Origin: Pterois miles
Lineage: Eukaryota > Chordata > Actinopteri > Perciformes > Scorpaenidae
Direction: 5' to 3'
NCBI GenBank assembly: GCA_947000775.1
Contig: CAMQGK010000110.1
Location: forward strand, 23,161,501-23,225,500
DNA length: 64,000 bases
Shown: piece after piece, positions 22,201-37,592 of the stretch
Numbering within the stretch: the stretch's first letter is position 1
Layout: each line of letters opens with the position of its first letter
Notes under the pieces: model-generated
Databases searched by the model: none
What the model saw: the letters and a program-made list of their open reading frames with translations, nothing else
Told to the model about the DNA's origin: nothing
Made by a program: the position numbers and the translations under genes

Positions 22201-25200
22201 ATAACTTTTATTTGCGGTAACACTAGCCGAGGGGCGTTACTTTGACTGACAACATGGTACTGAGTCAATGACAGAACTGGTATATGGTGTAAATGGCCAA
22301 AGCTAGTGGAAAAGTCAGGAACTCACCAAAGTCAATGCTTTTATTTGTGTGTACTCTTTTCTTGACAACTGTGATGATTTTAGCTGACATTATAGTTGCA
22401 AAGTGGGATGAGCCATCTGGTTCTGGAGGTATTTTCCCCCACTGTTCCTGTTTTAAAATTTTCATTTGACATTATCCACAATGTTCCCCAACAGCATTTG
22501 TTTCAAAGAAATTTGAGAAATCATGTTTTTGTTCTAGCAGTTTGATATGGCAGATGGCTCCAAGGCTATGTTCAGACTGCTGGCAAAAGTGGCCCAAATC
22601 CAATTTTTTTTTTTTTTTTTTTTTTTGCATTTGTGACTCAGATTAGTTTTTATTTTCATAACAAATATGATCTTTTCAATTCTGATTTGGGCCACTTTCA
22701 TGTATTTCTAAATCAGATACAGGTCAGATTTTTTGCAATGCGACCTCTGTCTGAACTGTCAATTCATGCAACTTTTACATCATCCACACACACTCTGTGC
22801 AGAAGTAGCAGCTGTTGCTCCAAAAAGCCATAAGATTTGAGTTTGAGTGTCGGGCATCATAAAATACACTTCATCAAAACTTGACAAATAAACTCACTAA
22901 AACCGTCTTGGTTAGTCTTTCTCCACTTCAACAATCACTGATTCCGGTTTTCCGGTTTTTCCCTGCTGTCCCTCATTCCTCTCTCGCGATCTTGTTCTTA
23001 AGAGACATACTGTTAAATTAGCGAAATAAAATGACAAAAATTGCCCCAAAATAACCAACTGGTGATGTACTCAGCTTATCGGCCATTCTTGTCGTTGTCC
23101 TCATAAATCTGCTGGCTTCCACTGCACATCAGCTTAGAAATGAAACCATAAACGCTGACTCCAGTGGCCTCCATGTTTTCCTACATACTTACTATGACAG
23201 CATGCTGCATGTGGTGTCTTTATTGTTCAATTTTGTGCATTGGTCCGGGACAATGACCCTGATAAAGACCTATGTTGGTTACAATGCGTTGGCTATTTAA
23301 AAAAAAATATTATAAAATAAAGGCATTTTTTTAATTTGTTCAAACTCTACAGCGTGCCTTGGATTATTTTTGAAGGAGACTTGCATTTTGTACTTTTTTG
23401 AGATCATATTTCACCATGCAATGTGCCCTTCACACAACTGAATAAGCACAGTACACCTGAAGAGCACCTGCATGTGATTACCACAAAGAGCCAGCAGCAC
23501 TTCTGCTCGGTTGTCTTCATCTGTGTTATTGTTCTTTTGCACATGCGGTTCAGCTCAGAAGCGTGACCAGTTTGCACAGGAGATAAATAATGTTAACAGT
23601 CAAAAGAAAAATATTGTAACAGAGCAATAAATCTGAATTGAGCACGAGGGCTTGCAGTGTGAATGTAGCTTAAGATACCCATGGGCTTTAGCCGTCAATG
23701 CTGTGGAGCAGAAGCCAGTCAGAGGTGCAGATAGGTGCTGTAACAAATTCAGACTTCTTTGTTATCACCATAGTGGATAAAACTCCATGACACAGTTGCC
23801 AAATCTGTCAAAATTTAACCCAGAATCTTGTGCTGTACAGTAAATAATATTATTGTGTTTATAACTTTTATTCACCTTAAATCCAACAATTGGATGTTTT
23901 GTATCTAAATGAACGTTATCATTTTTATCTGACATCTTTTCTTTCATTTTTATGTAGACAGACCTTAGACAGTATGATTCATAAGTACCTCAGTATTTAC
24001 AGATTCATTAAAGTAGTTATGGGAGTTTCTAAACGGCTGTTGTGCTGGTTTGAATGAGCTCAAACATGTTTTTTTGTCAGACAGGTTTCCTTACAATGGG
24101 GTTATTGCCAAAGCAAACAAGTCTCTTATTATGTTTTATACCACACACAGAACAGTAATCAGTTGTATTGTTGCTGATTGAGACTAATCACTCTCATGCA
24201 GTTTTGGCTCATTTCAGTTTCGACTTCATTTACTGCATCTGCGTGTAATACACCTAAATACAGGCTTCATAATGATGAACTGGAAGCAGAACTCTAGCTG
24301 AAAAAACTGCAAGTACAATGCTGTGGGGAACGAGAGGCAGTCGAGGATAAAATGGCAATGCAGAGACACAAAACTCCAGATTCAGATTCTGTATCATGCT
24401 GAGCGTTTTGGCTCAAATTGACGTGACATGATCTCAAACGAACATCAGGTGGCACAAAATCCATTCTCAAAAATAAATCCAAACACGCACACATGAGTGG
24501 AGAGAGGCAGAGAGATAGAAGTTAAGCCTTTGCTGTGGTTAAACATTAGCACCAGGCAGTCAGTAATCCAATCATACACACATGATCTGTGCCCTTTTGC
24601 AGGAAGCGCCCCGTGAAGGGTCCCTATCTCAGGACTTCATTAAGATTAAATGAGCACATCAATAGTGCACACATGGTAATGAGAAAATGGGAGGATTAGA
24701 AAAATGAAAGGGTAGAAAGAGCCCGAAGTGAAAGGCAGTCATGCAAGTAAAAAGAAGGGATAGAAATGACTCAGAGCAAAAGGAAATAAATGAAAAAGAT
24801 CATGATTTAATATTGAATTAAATTTAGAATATTTTCAACTGAACGTGAGTGAATACTCCATGAATTATGCAGCAACAGAAGAGGTGATTTTAAGACACGA
24901 TGATCTGACGTAGCATTACATTAAATTTGAGATTAAAGGGATAAACCTTGTTTTAAATTTATCGAACAGTCTTTATTATGATTGGCCTTGCCAGTCCGTC
25001 CCGAGAAACACAAGAGAAAAAAAAAAATAATAATCTGTATCTGTATTTTTTGATCCCACCTCACATTGACGTGAGTGATGGACTCAGGGGAGAGTCTCCT
25101 GTCAGCTGGCTGTGTAATTCAAGATCCATCCTGTTTCCTGTATTGATCTTGGCAGTATGATGGCGTGTATCTGTTGATCCTGATGCAACATTTCTAAGCG

Positions 25201-28200
25201 ATAACTTGAGTGACAGACAATACTGAAGACCCAAGTTGATGGTTTATCAAAGTCAAAAGCTTGTCCTACTTTACCCTTTTAGTGGGTTTCCCTTTAATTG
25301 GTAATGATATTTAAAGTTCATGATTTTCTCTTTTCAATTCATAGATTGATGATACAAAAAAACTGCATACAAGCACATTCAAGTCTTTCTAATGAACATG
25401 TTTAATCTTGTTTGTTTAATCTGAATATGATCTGATCACCATTTTAAGGGAGGACTATTTCTTGGCCGGTGCCAGTAACTTCCTGGAGTCTCTGCCAGTT
25501 GCCTGGCAAGAAATAGTCCAGCGCATAACCCTGTGTAAAATGGCATATTGTTTTTAATGCGTAAGCTTTATAGGTTCTAGCAGGTGGATTTTGTTGTCTT
25601 TGGACAGAGCCAGGGTAACTGTTTCCAAACTTTGTGCTAAGCTAAGCTGATAGGCTGCTGGATATAGAACGCTATCAATCTTCTCATCTAACTCTTCAAT
25701 CAAGTGAGCCAATGATCACACGAGTCCTAAAGCTAAGCCTCATTCCTAGTTGGATTGCTTTCATTTAGAGATTTAGTTTCAATGATGTGAGCTGTGGCAT
25801 AATTTATTTTAGCACACTGTATTGCAAAAGAGGCTGGATTAGTTTCAGGCAGGTATAGACTACTTGTGTTTGCTTCTTCATTTATCTGGCAAGTTGAAAG
25901 CCACGTGCAAATTTAACCTTAATCCAAGTTTTTGCATTCTTTATAGAACGAGGGAGCTTGAGCAATAGATAGTCTTGATGACCGACACACGCATTGTACT
26001 GAGGCACACACACTGTTTGCACAGCTTAACTCGGCACGCTAACCTGGTGGATGTCAACAGCAGCATTGGGAATGCACAGAAGAGGCAGATTCTGAAGCTA
26101 AGCTATCTGATACCCATGATTCATAGCACTTTCATACTTCTAAAAGCTGAGGGATGAGTACTTACAAATGCTACCACGGACATCAAACCGGTTGATGTTA
26201 GAGCTCTCAATCATCAACCACCCAAATGCATAAATCTGAACTAATTGAAGAAAACGTATAAGGGATTCATAACCTTTCACATTTACATAGAATGTACATG
26301 GGTTTTAATCATTTTTACATGTGGAATTCACAAAGGCTTCTGACTGTTTTCACTGCCTCTAAATTACCATAAACAACCACAGACATAAGATCTACCATTT
26401 ACATTTTGCATGTACAGGATGTTTACCACATGTGTTTAGACTTTAGAGAGATTTTCACCATCCATTATTCATGATGCAGCTACAGTAAAACATAAAAGTA
26501 TATGATTATGCCCTCCTGCTATAGCTACATAGGGATTTATATGTCAGTTTGGTGCATCCAAGTAGTGCTGTGCCACTGAACCATAACCAGGTATAACCAT
26601 CACATCAACACCCTCCCAAATATCTCCGTACTTATAATGTAACATTTCCACTTTAAAATGTCAAAAAATGACGAGGCAACTGTTATTTTGTTGAGTTATG
26701 TACTTACATTATTCCCCAATTAGTCTGACTTCCAGGGAAAGACGGCCAAGTCAGAGTGGGTTATGTCTAGAAGATAACCCTCAAATTGTGAAATCTGGCA
26801 AAAACTTGAAAAAACTATTGTGAGAGGATCGATGACCTATTCTAACCTAACTCCTAACCTTCCTAACTTTTTGAGGTCAATGCCTAACCTTAACCATTTC
26901 ACAGGAGGTTCCCTACTTGTGGATTCCCTTCTGGACACAACCGTCAGAGTGGGGAAGGAAGTTGGCAAGCTATGTCTGGCTAAGCTATGTATCTATTATT
27001 TACTATTGTTTGTACTGCTCACTCTCGATGGAGTACAATTATTGTTAGCCATTTCCTACACAGCGTGTTGCCAAAGTTGTTGTTGTTGTCATCAGCAGTG
27101 GTAGTTGTTAAACAATGAAAACTACTACTTTGTGACTTCAAAGTCGGTCTTTTGTCATTACTTTAAGTGAGATCCCTAGCGGTAGAAATCACATACTGTG
27201 CCTTTAATCAGCTGTGTGCTGTAAATCATAATTCCTGGAAATAACTTGCTGAAGTGACTCAGTCAGGATGTGAGCTCCTAATCCCTGACAGGACGATCCT
27301 TCTCTAAAATAGTCTTTAAAAAGAAACCTGTACAACCCATGAGCTCCGACATACTAGATGAGCTGCAGTACATAGTTTTGGTACAGAATGACAACTCATT
27401 TGATAGTTTAAGCAGAAGCTAAAGTTGGAGATACTCATTGAGTGGGTGTGAGGTTTTATTATTTCAGAGGGTGCAGAGTTTCTAAAACTGTCACACCAAA
27501 ACACACACCAAAATTACCACGTGGGTGATGATCACTCCTTCTCACGTTCGATGTTTCTGAAGGGCGACAGCACATCCTGAAGGAATGGTTACACTTTAGA
27601 AAACCACAATATGCAACTTTGTGCCTTGAGGTAGTACAGGAAAGGTGTCCCACTCTCCTCCCCCTCAGTTGAGCAAGTTTACACATCAACACTTATCACT
27701 CATTTTGATTAGCTGTCTGTCTACCTGGAAATGCTTCTCAGCCTGAGGCTGAGTTAACTGGCGTTCATGCCCTCAACAGGTGTTGAACGCAGGCAATAAA
27801 GCAAGCAATGGTGTTCACTCAAATGGCATTTTATTACGGCCACACCTTCAGCTTTGCTGCTCCTTGATTTGGTTCTACCTTTTTTTTTCACAGTGACTTC
27901 CCTGCTATGAGGCCACTGGTATTCTCTGTATATGTATATGACAGCGCTTACCTCTACAACAAATGACCCAAATAACCACAGTAATAACAAGATTAATTAC
28001 ATCGCAACTAATAAATAGTTCATATTTATTCATTTAGTCAGTGCTTCAGAGAGGATTGGCTATGCACAGTACAAGGGAACTTTTTATGATCGTGCACTTG
28101 TGGACGAGATATTGTTATGCATTCCTGGCCTATCAGTGAATTATCGCAACATTCCAGTGCTTCAGTATGAGATAAAATGTTAATCAAATCTTTTCAAAGT

Positions 28201-31200
28201 TGCCAGGTGGACGTGATAATATGATGCTGCAGAACAGCCAGAGTAGTGAACACTGACTCATGTCTGTTCAGTAAGGGAAAGCTAGCTTTAAACGTAGACA
28301 TCACAATGTTGATGTTCTCTAAGATGTTTTTGTATTCTGTTGCAGAGATATCTACTGAATGAACATGAACATGTTAACCAGCTAGCCCCGGCACGTCTTG
28401 TCTTGTAATACCACTTGTACCTCAAAGAAGCAATAATGAGGTACTGTAGCAGAAGTAGAGCAGCACTGAGGGTTTGTCAATACTGCATCCATGGTCCATG
28501 TACATTTTGATACTTTGTTTATTGGATTAAATCCAAAAAGGCAGAAACAAGAAAATGACTCACTCCCTCGCCTCATCCTCCCCACCGCCAGGAGTAGAGC
28601 GAGACCTTCAGTTAGCAGTTAGCAGTGAATTAGAACCAGATCAAGCCCCAGCTCCGGGGGTCTGATTCCAGGGGACTCCCTGCGGGTCGCCATACTTTCT
28701 GTTGCTGGCAAAACAAGGTTTAGACCCAGCGTTCCACCAGCCCGCTGTGAATGCCGGTGCTGGGGTTTTTGCTGGCTGAATCCGGGCCGCCACATCCGGC
28801 AACTCAAGTTCCAGAGCCACCGCATGGTCCCCTCCTGGCGGGGGGGGGGTCTCTTGGCGGTGGAGAGGACGAAACAAAAACATGATCATCTTCTGCCACC
28901 CCAGACCCAAGCCAGTAAACAAACTATAAAAATATTCCATAGCGACACAGTAAACACAAAGATGGCTAACATGAACTACAGGCAGACGGTATACGTGAAG
29001 AGAATTGTTTTTATCACCGGCTCTTAGAGTTTCAGCTTTTTGGTTAGATTTTGCATATTTTTGCACAGCTGTTAGTTAGAAGTTGGCTTTTTTTGAGATT
29101 CAATGGCCCCAGTAGTCAAAGTGAAATACTGCCCCCTTTCTTCACAGCAGGCGGCTAGACGTTGCACAACAGTTTTGTCATTATATACAAACTTCACAAC
29201 AGATGTCATCTGAAAACGTGTCTTCATAAGATTTTCAGGTAGTTGCTTGTTATCCATCGGTTTCGTAACATTTCATTGTGGCGGCTTTGAGGTGGATTTT
29301 GAGATTCTTCTCCCCTTTAAATTAATTCTTAACATGTTCGTCTGTTCTGTCACTGGCATTGCTGTGGTTTGAAGTTATCACTTTATTTTTGTTGACGCTT
29401 TCAGACACATGGACAGACAACGTGCCTTAATTGAAATGATGAAATCCATCTGGACGACAGCTGGATTTTCTCTTGAATCACCCAACATGAAAAAAAAAAA
29501 CAAAACTTTACATTACACCTGAGGTTACTACACCCCTCTATCTCTCCTCTTACACTCGTTCCTCTTTTATCAGTCTGTCTTTGTCTTTATTGCTTTCCTT
29601 CATGCTTGCTGCGTTTCTCCGCTCTGTTTGTAGGTGTCCTTGAAAAAACAGTGGAGGGGGAGGCCGCTGCTCTCACCAAGGCTAAGACCCTTTATAAGTC
29701 CTGTACCAACGAGAGTAAGTCACTTTTAATTTATGTGTCCTCTTTGGCTTGAAAATGAATCATTTTTTAGGAGTCATCAAAGGTTATGTGGCTCTCATTC
29801 AGTTTATTTTATTGCCGAACTGCCATTAAAAACTGCAATGACAATCATTATCATAATTAGTTTTAAAAGTAATAATCTTTCGGCTTTACAGGATTATGTG
29901 ATGCAAATAGTTCTTCAAACACATTTTGGCTCAGAAGTTGCATCATTAAACTCAAATGCCCCATAAATTTGCATAGATTAATTATACTTGATAACACGCA
30001 CAATCTATTAATAATAAGGTTAACTTTTTTCTGAATTTTGATTGGCATAAGATAAATGTATCTGTTATTAGAAACAGACTTGTTTGTGTCTCTGTTTCAT
30101 TTAAGGTTTAATTGAGCTCAGAGGCGGGACTCCCTTGCTCAACATGCTGCCGGATGTGTTTGAGTGGCCCATAGCTGTGGACAACTGGGAGACAACCTAT
30201 GGTAATCTGAATCCTCTGTCACGCACAGCAGATGTCACATACAGGCAATTCTTTTATTTCTCACTTTTCCTTCCATCTCCGTTAATCAGGTAGAACATGG
30301 AGGTTGGAGAACGTCATCGCCAGGCTGAATGAGAAATATGGGACTCAACTCATAGTTAACTTTTTCGTCGGCACCGATGACAGGGACTCCAATTCGCACA
30401 TCATTCATGTAGGTGTGCAACTGTAGCCAGAAAATGCTTGTCTCCGCTCTATTCCATAGACAAGCATCCACATAGACACATCATATCCATCCAACTGGAA
30501 AACAACCACCCACCAATTTCTTCAAATCAGATTTGTCTGGCTTTTATAAATAGTAGGGCTGTCAAAGTTAACGTGATAATAACGTGTTAATGCAAATTAG
30601 TTTTAACACCACTAATTTCTTCAACACATTAATGCAATTGATGTTTTGGAGGTTGAAGCAGGCTCAGTTTTAAAGCTAGAGTGAAAATACATCCTTATCA
30701 GATGGCATCATATGAAACTAAAGCCTAAGGAATCCTTTAGTACCAACTGTGTCATAGCAGCTTGTCAGGAAGGAAGCTAAATAACGCTGAGGAAAAACTG
30801 TCACAGCCATTTTCCTTGACCTCCAACCTCCAGATGTGTGGATGTAAATGGGTTCTATGGATACTGACGAGTCTCCCCTTTACTGACATGCCCACTTTAT
30901 AATAATCACATGCAGTTTGGGGCAAGTTATAGTCAAATTATCAAACTGACACACTGACAGCTGTTGTTTCCTGTTGGGCTTCAGTTTGCCATGCTATTTG
31001 AGTGTATTTTTATGCTAAATGTAGTACCTGTGAGGGTTTCTCGACAATATTTGTCATTCTTTTGTGTTTTAAAATGATTTCCAGTATTAAATATATACGT
31101 ACATTTGCCCACTACCATGTTTGATAAGAGTATCAAATATTTGAGAAATACCCCTTTAAAGCACATATTGAATAGATAAAAAATGTGCAATTAATCATGG

Positions 31201-34200
31201 ACAAGCATGCAATTAATCCAAATAATATATTTTAATTGACTGACAGCTCTAATAAGTAAACATATAGCCTTTCTTGTATTCCTCTTTTCCAGTTTGACCA
31301 GCAGTCAAGTCTCGGCCTCTTGTCCCGAGATTACTACACTTGCACTGGACACCACGCAGAGGTAGGTTAAAGGTTTACACACATCCACATGTACACATAC
31401 TTGTAATATAATTGAGGATTTCAACTGATGCACAATGAACACAGCTCCATGTGTTTACTTGGGCCCGTGCCACTGAAACTGGGCTCTATGTCCCCAGGAG
31501 TTTACACCCCCAAAGACTGACGAGGGAATCAATTGAAACATCAGCACCTTAAATGACTTTGTTTATTCGCACGCTTACATGCATTTACGAGCATGTGTTT
31601 ATGCGATGGCTGAAAAAATTTGCTCTTAGGCAGTAAGTGATGATTAAAGTCAAAGAAGCAAAACAACCAAGTTGATTGTGTCTCAATCCAGACCAGATGT
31701 GTGTGATGAGAACAGGCATCCTCTGCTCTGGTTTTACTTTACAGCTAGCTTCAATTCAAACTATTGACCCCTGTCATTATTAAAGTAAATTCAAGATATG
31801 AATATCATGTGTTTGTGTGTGTTTGAAAGGCATGTCGGGCCTATGAGAAGTTCATGATTGACCTGGCTAAGCTGATCCGCTCTGACCGGAATTTGGTCGT
31901 CAATGAGACCCGCATCAGAGAGGAGGTGACACGAGTTATGGACCTGGAGAGGGACATTGCCAACGTAAGTGCGCAGTCACTCTTTTTCCCCAGCAGAAAC
32001 TGCAATAAGTGGTCAGGTTGGACGACTTCCTCTAAAAGAACTCTTTTGTTGTTCTTTGAGAAACTGAGAGACACTGATCATGTTTTCCAGTAGCACAGCA
32101 CAGCACAACTGTCATTGCTGGTTTCAGACAATTTTCCTTTTCACGCCCATGTTGTGTAAGAAGTCAAATGTACTTGCACTCATCTGTGCACCCATGGGTG
32201 TGTTGGTCCTAAAATTAAGTGTGGTCAGGCGCTTTGTTGGCACATTGCTGTCTTGAGGCAGGAGAAAGTGTTTGTGCCATTAATCAACACAAACCTGGAA
32301 GAACACTAGAGCAATGTTTTAATTATGTGAAAGAAAATACAAAATTCAGGCAGCAGATGACAACTTAAAATATAATTGAATTTAATGAAGTAAGGATCTC
32401 AGGCACTCTGTATTGCTCAACCTGTGAGATCATGGTTTGTCTGCGGGCCCTCTCCTCGCTAACCTGCCGTGTTTTGAGGCTGATATATCTGCGCATAATG
32501 CACCGCCTCTCTGGACTTGCCCAGCTGTAATCCCGTGCTTAATGCGTCGCCGAAGGATTCCGCACAGTCGGTCTGTGTCCGCTGTGGATTGCATCAGAAA
32601 GTAATACAGTTTTTCATTATTAGCAATACATGTTCTTCATATTGAGCCTAGTGCTTATTATCATTCATTACACAGCTTCATTGACAACTTGATTCTGATT
32701 GATCAATCACAGTGTTCTACAGTCTGATATTTCATTATAGCAGACCGTAACAGACTGTTACTATGGGCACAGCGCTGATGTCAGACTCTGGCCAACCATT
32801 TTAGAAGAAGAAGAAGAAGAACAACCTTTATTAGTCCCACGAGGGGAAATTCAATTTTTACACTCTGTTGTTAACTTATACACAGTACATGCAGACCTGA
32901 TATACATACATGCACAGACAGGACCCATATACCTGCATCAATGGAGAGATGTCAGAGTGAGGGGGCTGCTCCTGACAAGCGCCCAGAGCAGTTGGGGGTT
33001 TGGTGCCTTGCTCAGGGGCACCTCGGCAGTGCCCAAGTGGTAAACTGGCACCTCTCCAGCTACCAGTTCACACTCAGTTCTTGGTCCATGTCAGGACTTG
33101 AACCGGTGACCCTCCGATTCCCAAGCCAACTCCCTACAGACCGAGCTACTGCCGCCCAAAGTGTCAAATTATTGATTTCTTTGTAATAAGCAAGATAATG
33201 TACAGCTTGTGGTTCATTATTGTAAAATTTCACAATAATGACCGGCTCACTTACTTGCCAAAGGTGCCTTTTGAATAGCAATGCACCAACATGCAGGCAC
33301 ACTTGGATGATGTTACAGGGAATGGGAGATGGCACTCTGATTGGTTTAATTCCTGTCATACCCAAAACACAGCTATGATTAATTAAGTCAAATTAAGCAA
33401 ATCCTGTCAGGGTTTATGTCACAACAATGACTGGCTCGCTGTACATTATCCCGTACATAAATAATTTTGCCCGCTGTGTTACCTCTGCTGGTTAAATAGG
33501 TTATTGATGCATTTGCTCACATGCAGTCAAATGGAGATGTTGATAAGACAGAGGATTAGGACACAGCGGAGGCAGAGAGTCCACCGGCCAAGGACCACAT
33601 ACGTCTGCTCGTGCACTTTCACTTTGCACGTGAGCAGATTCATCTTCTCTGCAGAAAACAGTTTGCTACTCCAATTTATGACACAGCTTTGTTGAATACT
33701 CGATTCTGATTAGTCAATCACAGTGGTCTGTTATTGCTTTATAACAGACCGTTGTTATGGGTGCAGTTCTGATGTCATACTCTGGTTATTAATATAATAA
33801 TATAAATTATTGATTTCTTAAGTTAGTAGCAATGTAATCAGCAAGATAATGTACAGCAAGCAGACCAGTTCGCTGTACGTTATCCCTCACTTGCCAAATG
33901 CACCTTTTGAATAGCAATGCACCAATATGCAGGCACACCTGGATGTTACAAGGAATGGGAAATGCCACTTTGATTGGTTTAATTCCTGTTATGCCCAAGA
34001 GCCAAAATGCAACCCCTTTGCCCTTTGTGCCTTACTTTGCGTCCAGATTATGCACCGCTTAACTGGCAAAATGCACTTGTGCCATGAACTTTAGACCATG
34101 CACTATAGATTGTTAAAATAGGGACCCTTATCTTCTTCATCTCAGTTTCACACAGCAAATGGAGCATTTTGCGAGCGAACAACTTCTGACGGAATGACCT

Positions 34201-37200
34201 TCCACTCCTCCATTTGTAGCCCGATCCTGTCCTCTGCGTGTGTTTGTGGCTCCAGTCTGGAGCAGCTGCTGCGTAAAACCACCCGTTAACCAGCTTGATC
34301 TCCGCACAACAACTTTTCTCAGACATCAACAGGTTTCCACGGTCCACATTTGTCATTCTGTACTCCGCTCACTGCCACGCTTCACTTCCCCCTCCGCCCG
34401 CTTGCTGGCTTTTACAAGGCAGTCACACTGTCCGAGCACTGACATTTACAGACCTGAAGCCTCCTGGGACTCCAGATATGTTTGTTGCTGCTGGACCTGC
34501 ACTGCAATTGTACACGTGTCAGGAGAGTTATGTTGTGACAGCATTCTTGATTTTCTACCTCTCTGTCTTACTCACTCCAAGGCTACTGATACTCCAGAGG
34601 ACCGTAACAACCCAGTGTTGCTTTACAACAAGATGGAACTGGGCGATCTGAACGCCAACTTCACCCTTGAGGTTGAATCACGGGTAAAAATAGACTCTTT
34701 TTCTTTCAGAAACTGCTACTTCTTTTTCATCTTCCTTCCTCTTTGTAATACCATTTCTCTCCTCTTTTGTCTGTGCTTTTGGACCTGAAGGTATTTGACT
34801 GGAGTTACTTCACAGCTAAGATAATGGACACAGTCAACATCAGCGTTCCTGACACAGAGAAGGTCATAAACTACTCCCCCAACTATTTCCGAAGACTGAA
34901 CCATATCTTGGCCAGATACAACAAGAGGTGTTTGTGGTTATATGAGTCTGTAGTTGTGTTTGTGTATGATAGCCTGTTTGTGGGGGTGGGAGAGCACTGC
35001 AATGAAAACAGCTGCTCACCCATTACTGATCCATTGTAGCTTGGTGTGAATAAGAGAGTTCCTTTGAACGTCCTTCGTCTCCTCACAGGGATCTGCAGAA
35101 CTACATGGTGTGGCGTTTTGCTATGAACATGGTGGTGGGCCTGAGCAGATCTTACAGGGACACCAGGAAGGCCTTCCGCAAGGTACACACCGCCAAGACC
35201 CTGACACTCAACCTAATACTGAATTTTAGAGCTGGATGCCAACATCGATATTTGAGTGCTAAAATGACAAAGTAGAAAGTGCACAACTAAATGCAGCACA
35301 GATGCAGTAAAAATGCCAACATTGTAATTGTGCACGTGTTGTGTCATGGTACAACTAAAATAACAAAATAACTCAAGTTTGACTCCCTGTTGCGGATAGA
35401 ATTCAGCAGTTAAAAATTTATTGTGTCCTTCAAGATTTTATAAGGTGTTCGTACAAATTATTTTACTAGGTATTTGTAGTGTGTTTGGGCCTGAATACGA
35501 TCAGACTTGAAACAACAATCTAAGAAGTAAATTAGGGAGAAGCACATTTCAATACACACTGGTTTCTGAATTTGTGTGTGTTTCTTAAATTATTTGTATG
35601 ACTGCAGAACATTGATGTTTCAAGATGTATTAGTGTAAAAATGGGACATTACTAGCATATACACTACATGTCCAGCCTACCTCCTATCTTATGGAGGATT
35701 GACCCTGTCAATATAAATAAATGAATAAATAAATATGCCATTAAATATTTATTCTTCAATTAAATTGCATGATTTTTATGTGTATTTATGTATTTATTCA
35801 TCTAGTATTAGCCTGACTACAGGACCGCAATGGAAATAAGTTGTGACTTTATTGCGATATCCTGCTGAATTTTAGTAATGCATGCACATTTGTGTACTGT
35901 ATTTTCAATCTGTCAGATGAAGTCAAAGTCAAACCTGCTGATGTTTAGCAGGTACAATATGTTTACTATGGTCCCCACCTTTATGTGACATCTTAGCATG
36001 TTTACAGCTGATAATTAGCATTAAACACAAAGGGCAGCTGAGCCTGATGGGAATGTCATTATGTTTGCACGTATTTTGCCTTTAATCAAAATAGTGGGCA
36101 AGTTAAGGGATCATCAGAGGTATTACAGTTAATTTTAGGGGGGACATGCATGTCTGAACTTATGGTCTGTCCCAAATTTCATGGTAATACATTCAAAACT
36201 TGTCAAGACATTTCACTCAAAAGCGAAAATGTTAACATTGTTGTTGCACTTGATGAAAAGTCAAGGTGTTATACTGCAGTACACTCCATAGCAATCCATC
36301 TAGTTGTCGAGATATTTTAATCTGAATTAATGTTGTACTGACATTGCTGTTCCTAACATAAACTTGTTGTCACCTTTGCGAAAAAAAAAAAGTAAAAAAC
36401 TGTTTTTGAATTATTTCATACTGCAGTTTCTTGCTACTTCCAGTATCAGCTGACATGTACGCAGATGTAGGGCTCTAGTAAACACTAGATGACACTCAGC
36501 TCGAGTCAGATTTTTCCTCCACATTTATAATCGTAACCTTCTTCATAATAATTTTCCTTCTGTCCTATTTCTTATAGTCCTAAGTGTAATGGTGATAATG
36601 GCGATGCATAATGGCGGTGCAAATAAAGACTTGTCCTGAGCCTCTTTAACCAACATGCTGAGTGGTTTGTCCTGCAGCTTTAATTGATCGGTGCCTCGTT
36701 ACTCTCCCTGCAGGCCCTGTCTGGTACGACGTCAGAGGCAGCAGTGTGGCGACACTGTGCAGTTTACGTCAACAACAACATGGACAATGCTGTGGGACGG
36801 CTGTACGTGCAGGAGGCTTTCTCTGAAAAGAGCAAAGAGCTGGTCAGTAGGGGGTGGACTAGACTTTGTATTATTTGATTGGACTTAATGCGGGATGGAA
36901 AGCTAGAGGAATCCTCTATTAGATTGACTAGATAATTTACATAATTGAATATTTTTTGGGTGACGGTGGTGGTGGTTGCACTCTCGCCTCACGAAGAGGG
37001 TCGAGGTTCGTTCCAGCTTGCGGCTCTTCTGTGTGGAGTTTGCATGTTCTCCCCGTGTGCGTGGGTTTTCCGGGTTCCGGCTTCCTCCCACTAAGCAGTG
37101 TTTGGTTATTGTTCTTAATTGCCCGTGGTGTGGATGTGAGCGTGAATGGTTGTCTGTCTATATGTTGTCTGTTTTTGTGCCCTGCGATGGACTGGCGACC

Positions 37201-37542
37201 TGTCAGGGTGTCCCTGCTTCGCCCAATGCCAGCTGGGATCGGCTCCAGCCTCCCCGCGACCCCTAACGGGATAGGGTTGACGATGGATGGATGGATGGAT
37301 GGAATATTTTCTTGTTTATTGACACTTTGCAGGGTACTTTCACAAAAAAAGCGTGAATGTTAATGTATTCAGTTATTCATGCATATGACAACATATGTTT
37401 CAGTTAAATGTGTTTTTGTCGGTCTTTTGCCACCTTTGCATCTTGTGTGCTACAATTTCTGCTTGAATCCATTGAAAGCAACTGAACACGGTGTCCTTGT
37501 TATCATCCCCACACCACCCACACTATAAATCTCAACTCCGGG

Positions 37543-37592
<50 letters not shown>

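Noticed and set aside
28641..29066. 141-codon minus-strand frame
   Set aside because: It lies in a GC-rich, probably repetitive patch. The protein resembles nothing I know.
34240..34788. A 182-codon open frame as a separate gene
   Set aside because: Only 34582-34683 is real (mme exon 10). The rest is intron that happens to stay open.
36956..37363. 135-codon open frame on the plus strand
   Set aside because: It coincides with a tRNA-derived SINE that has its own target duplication.
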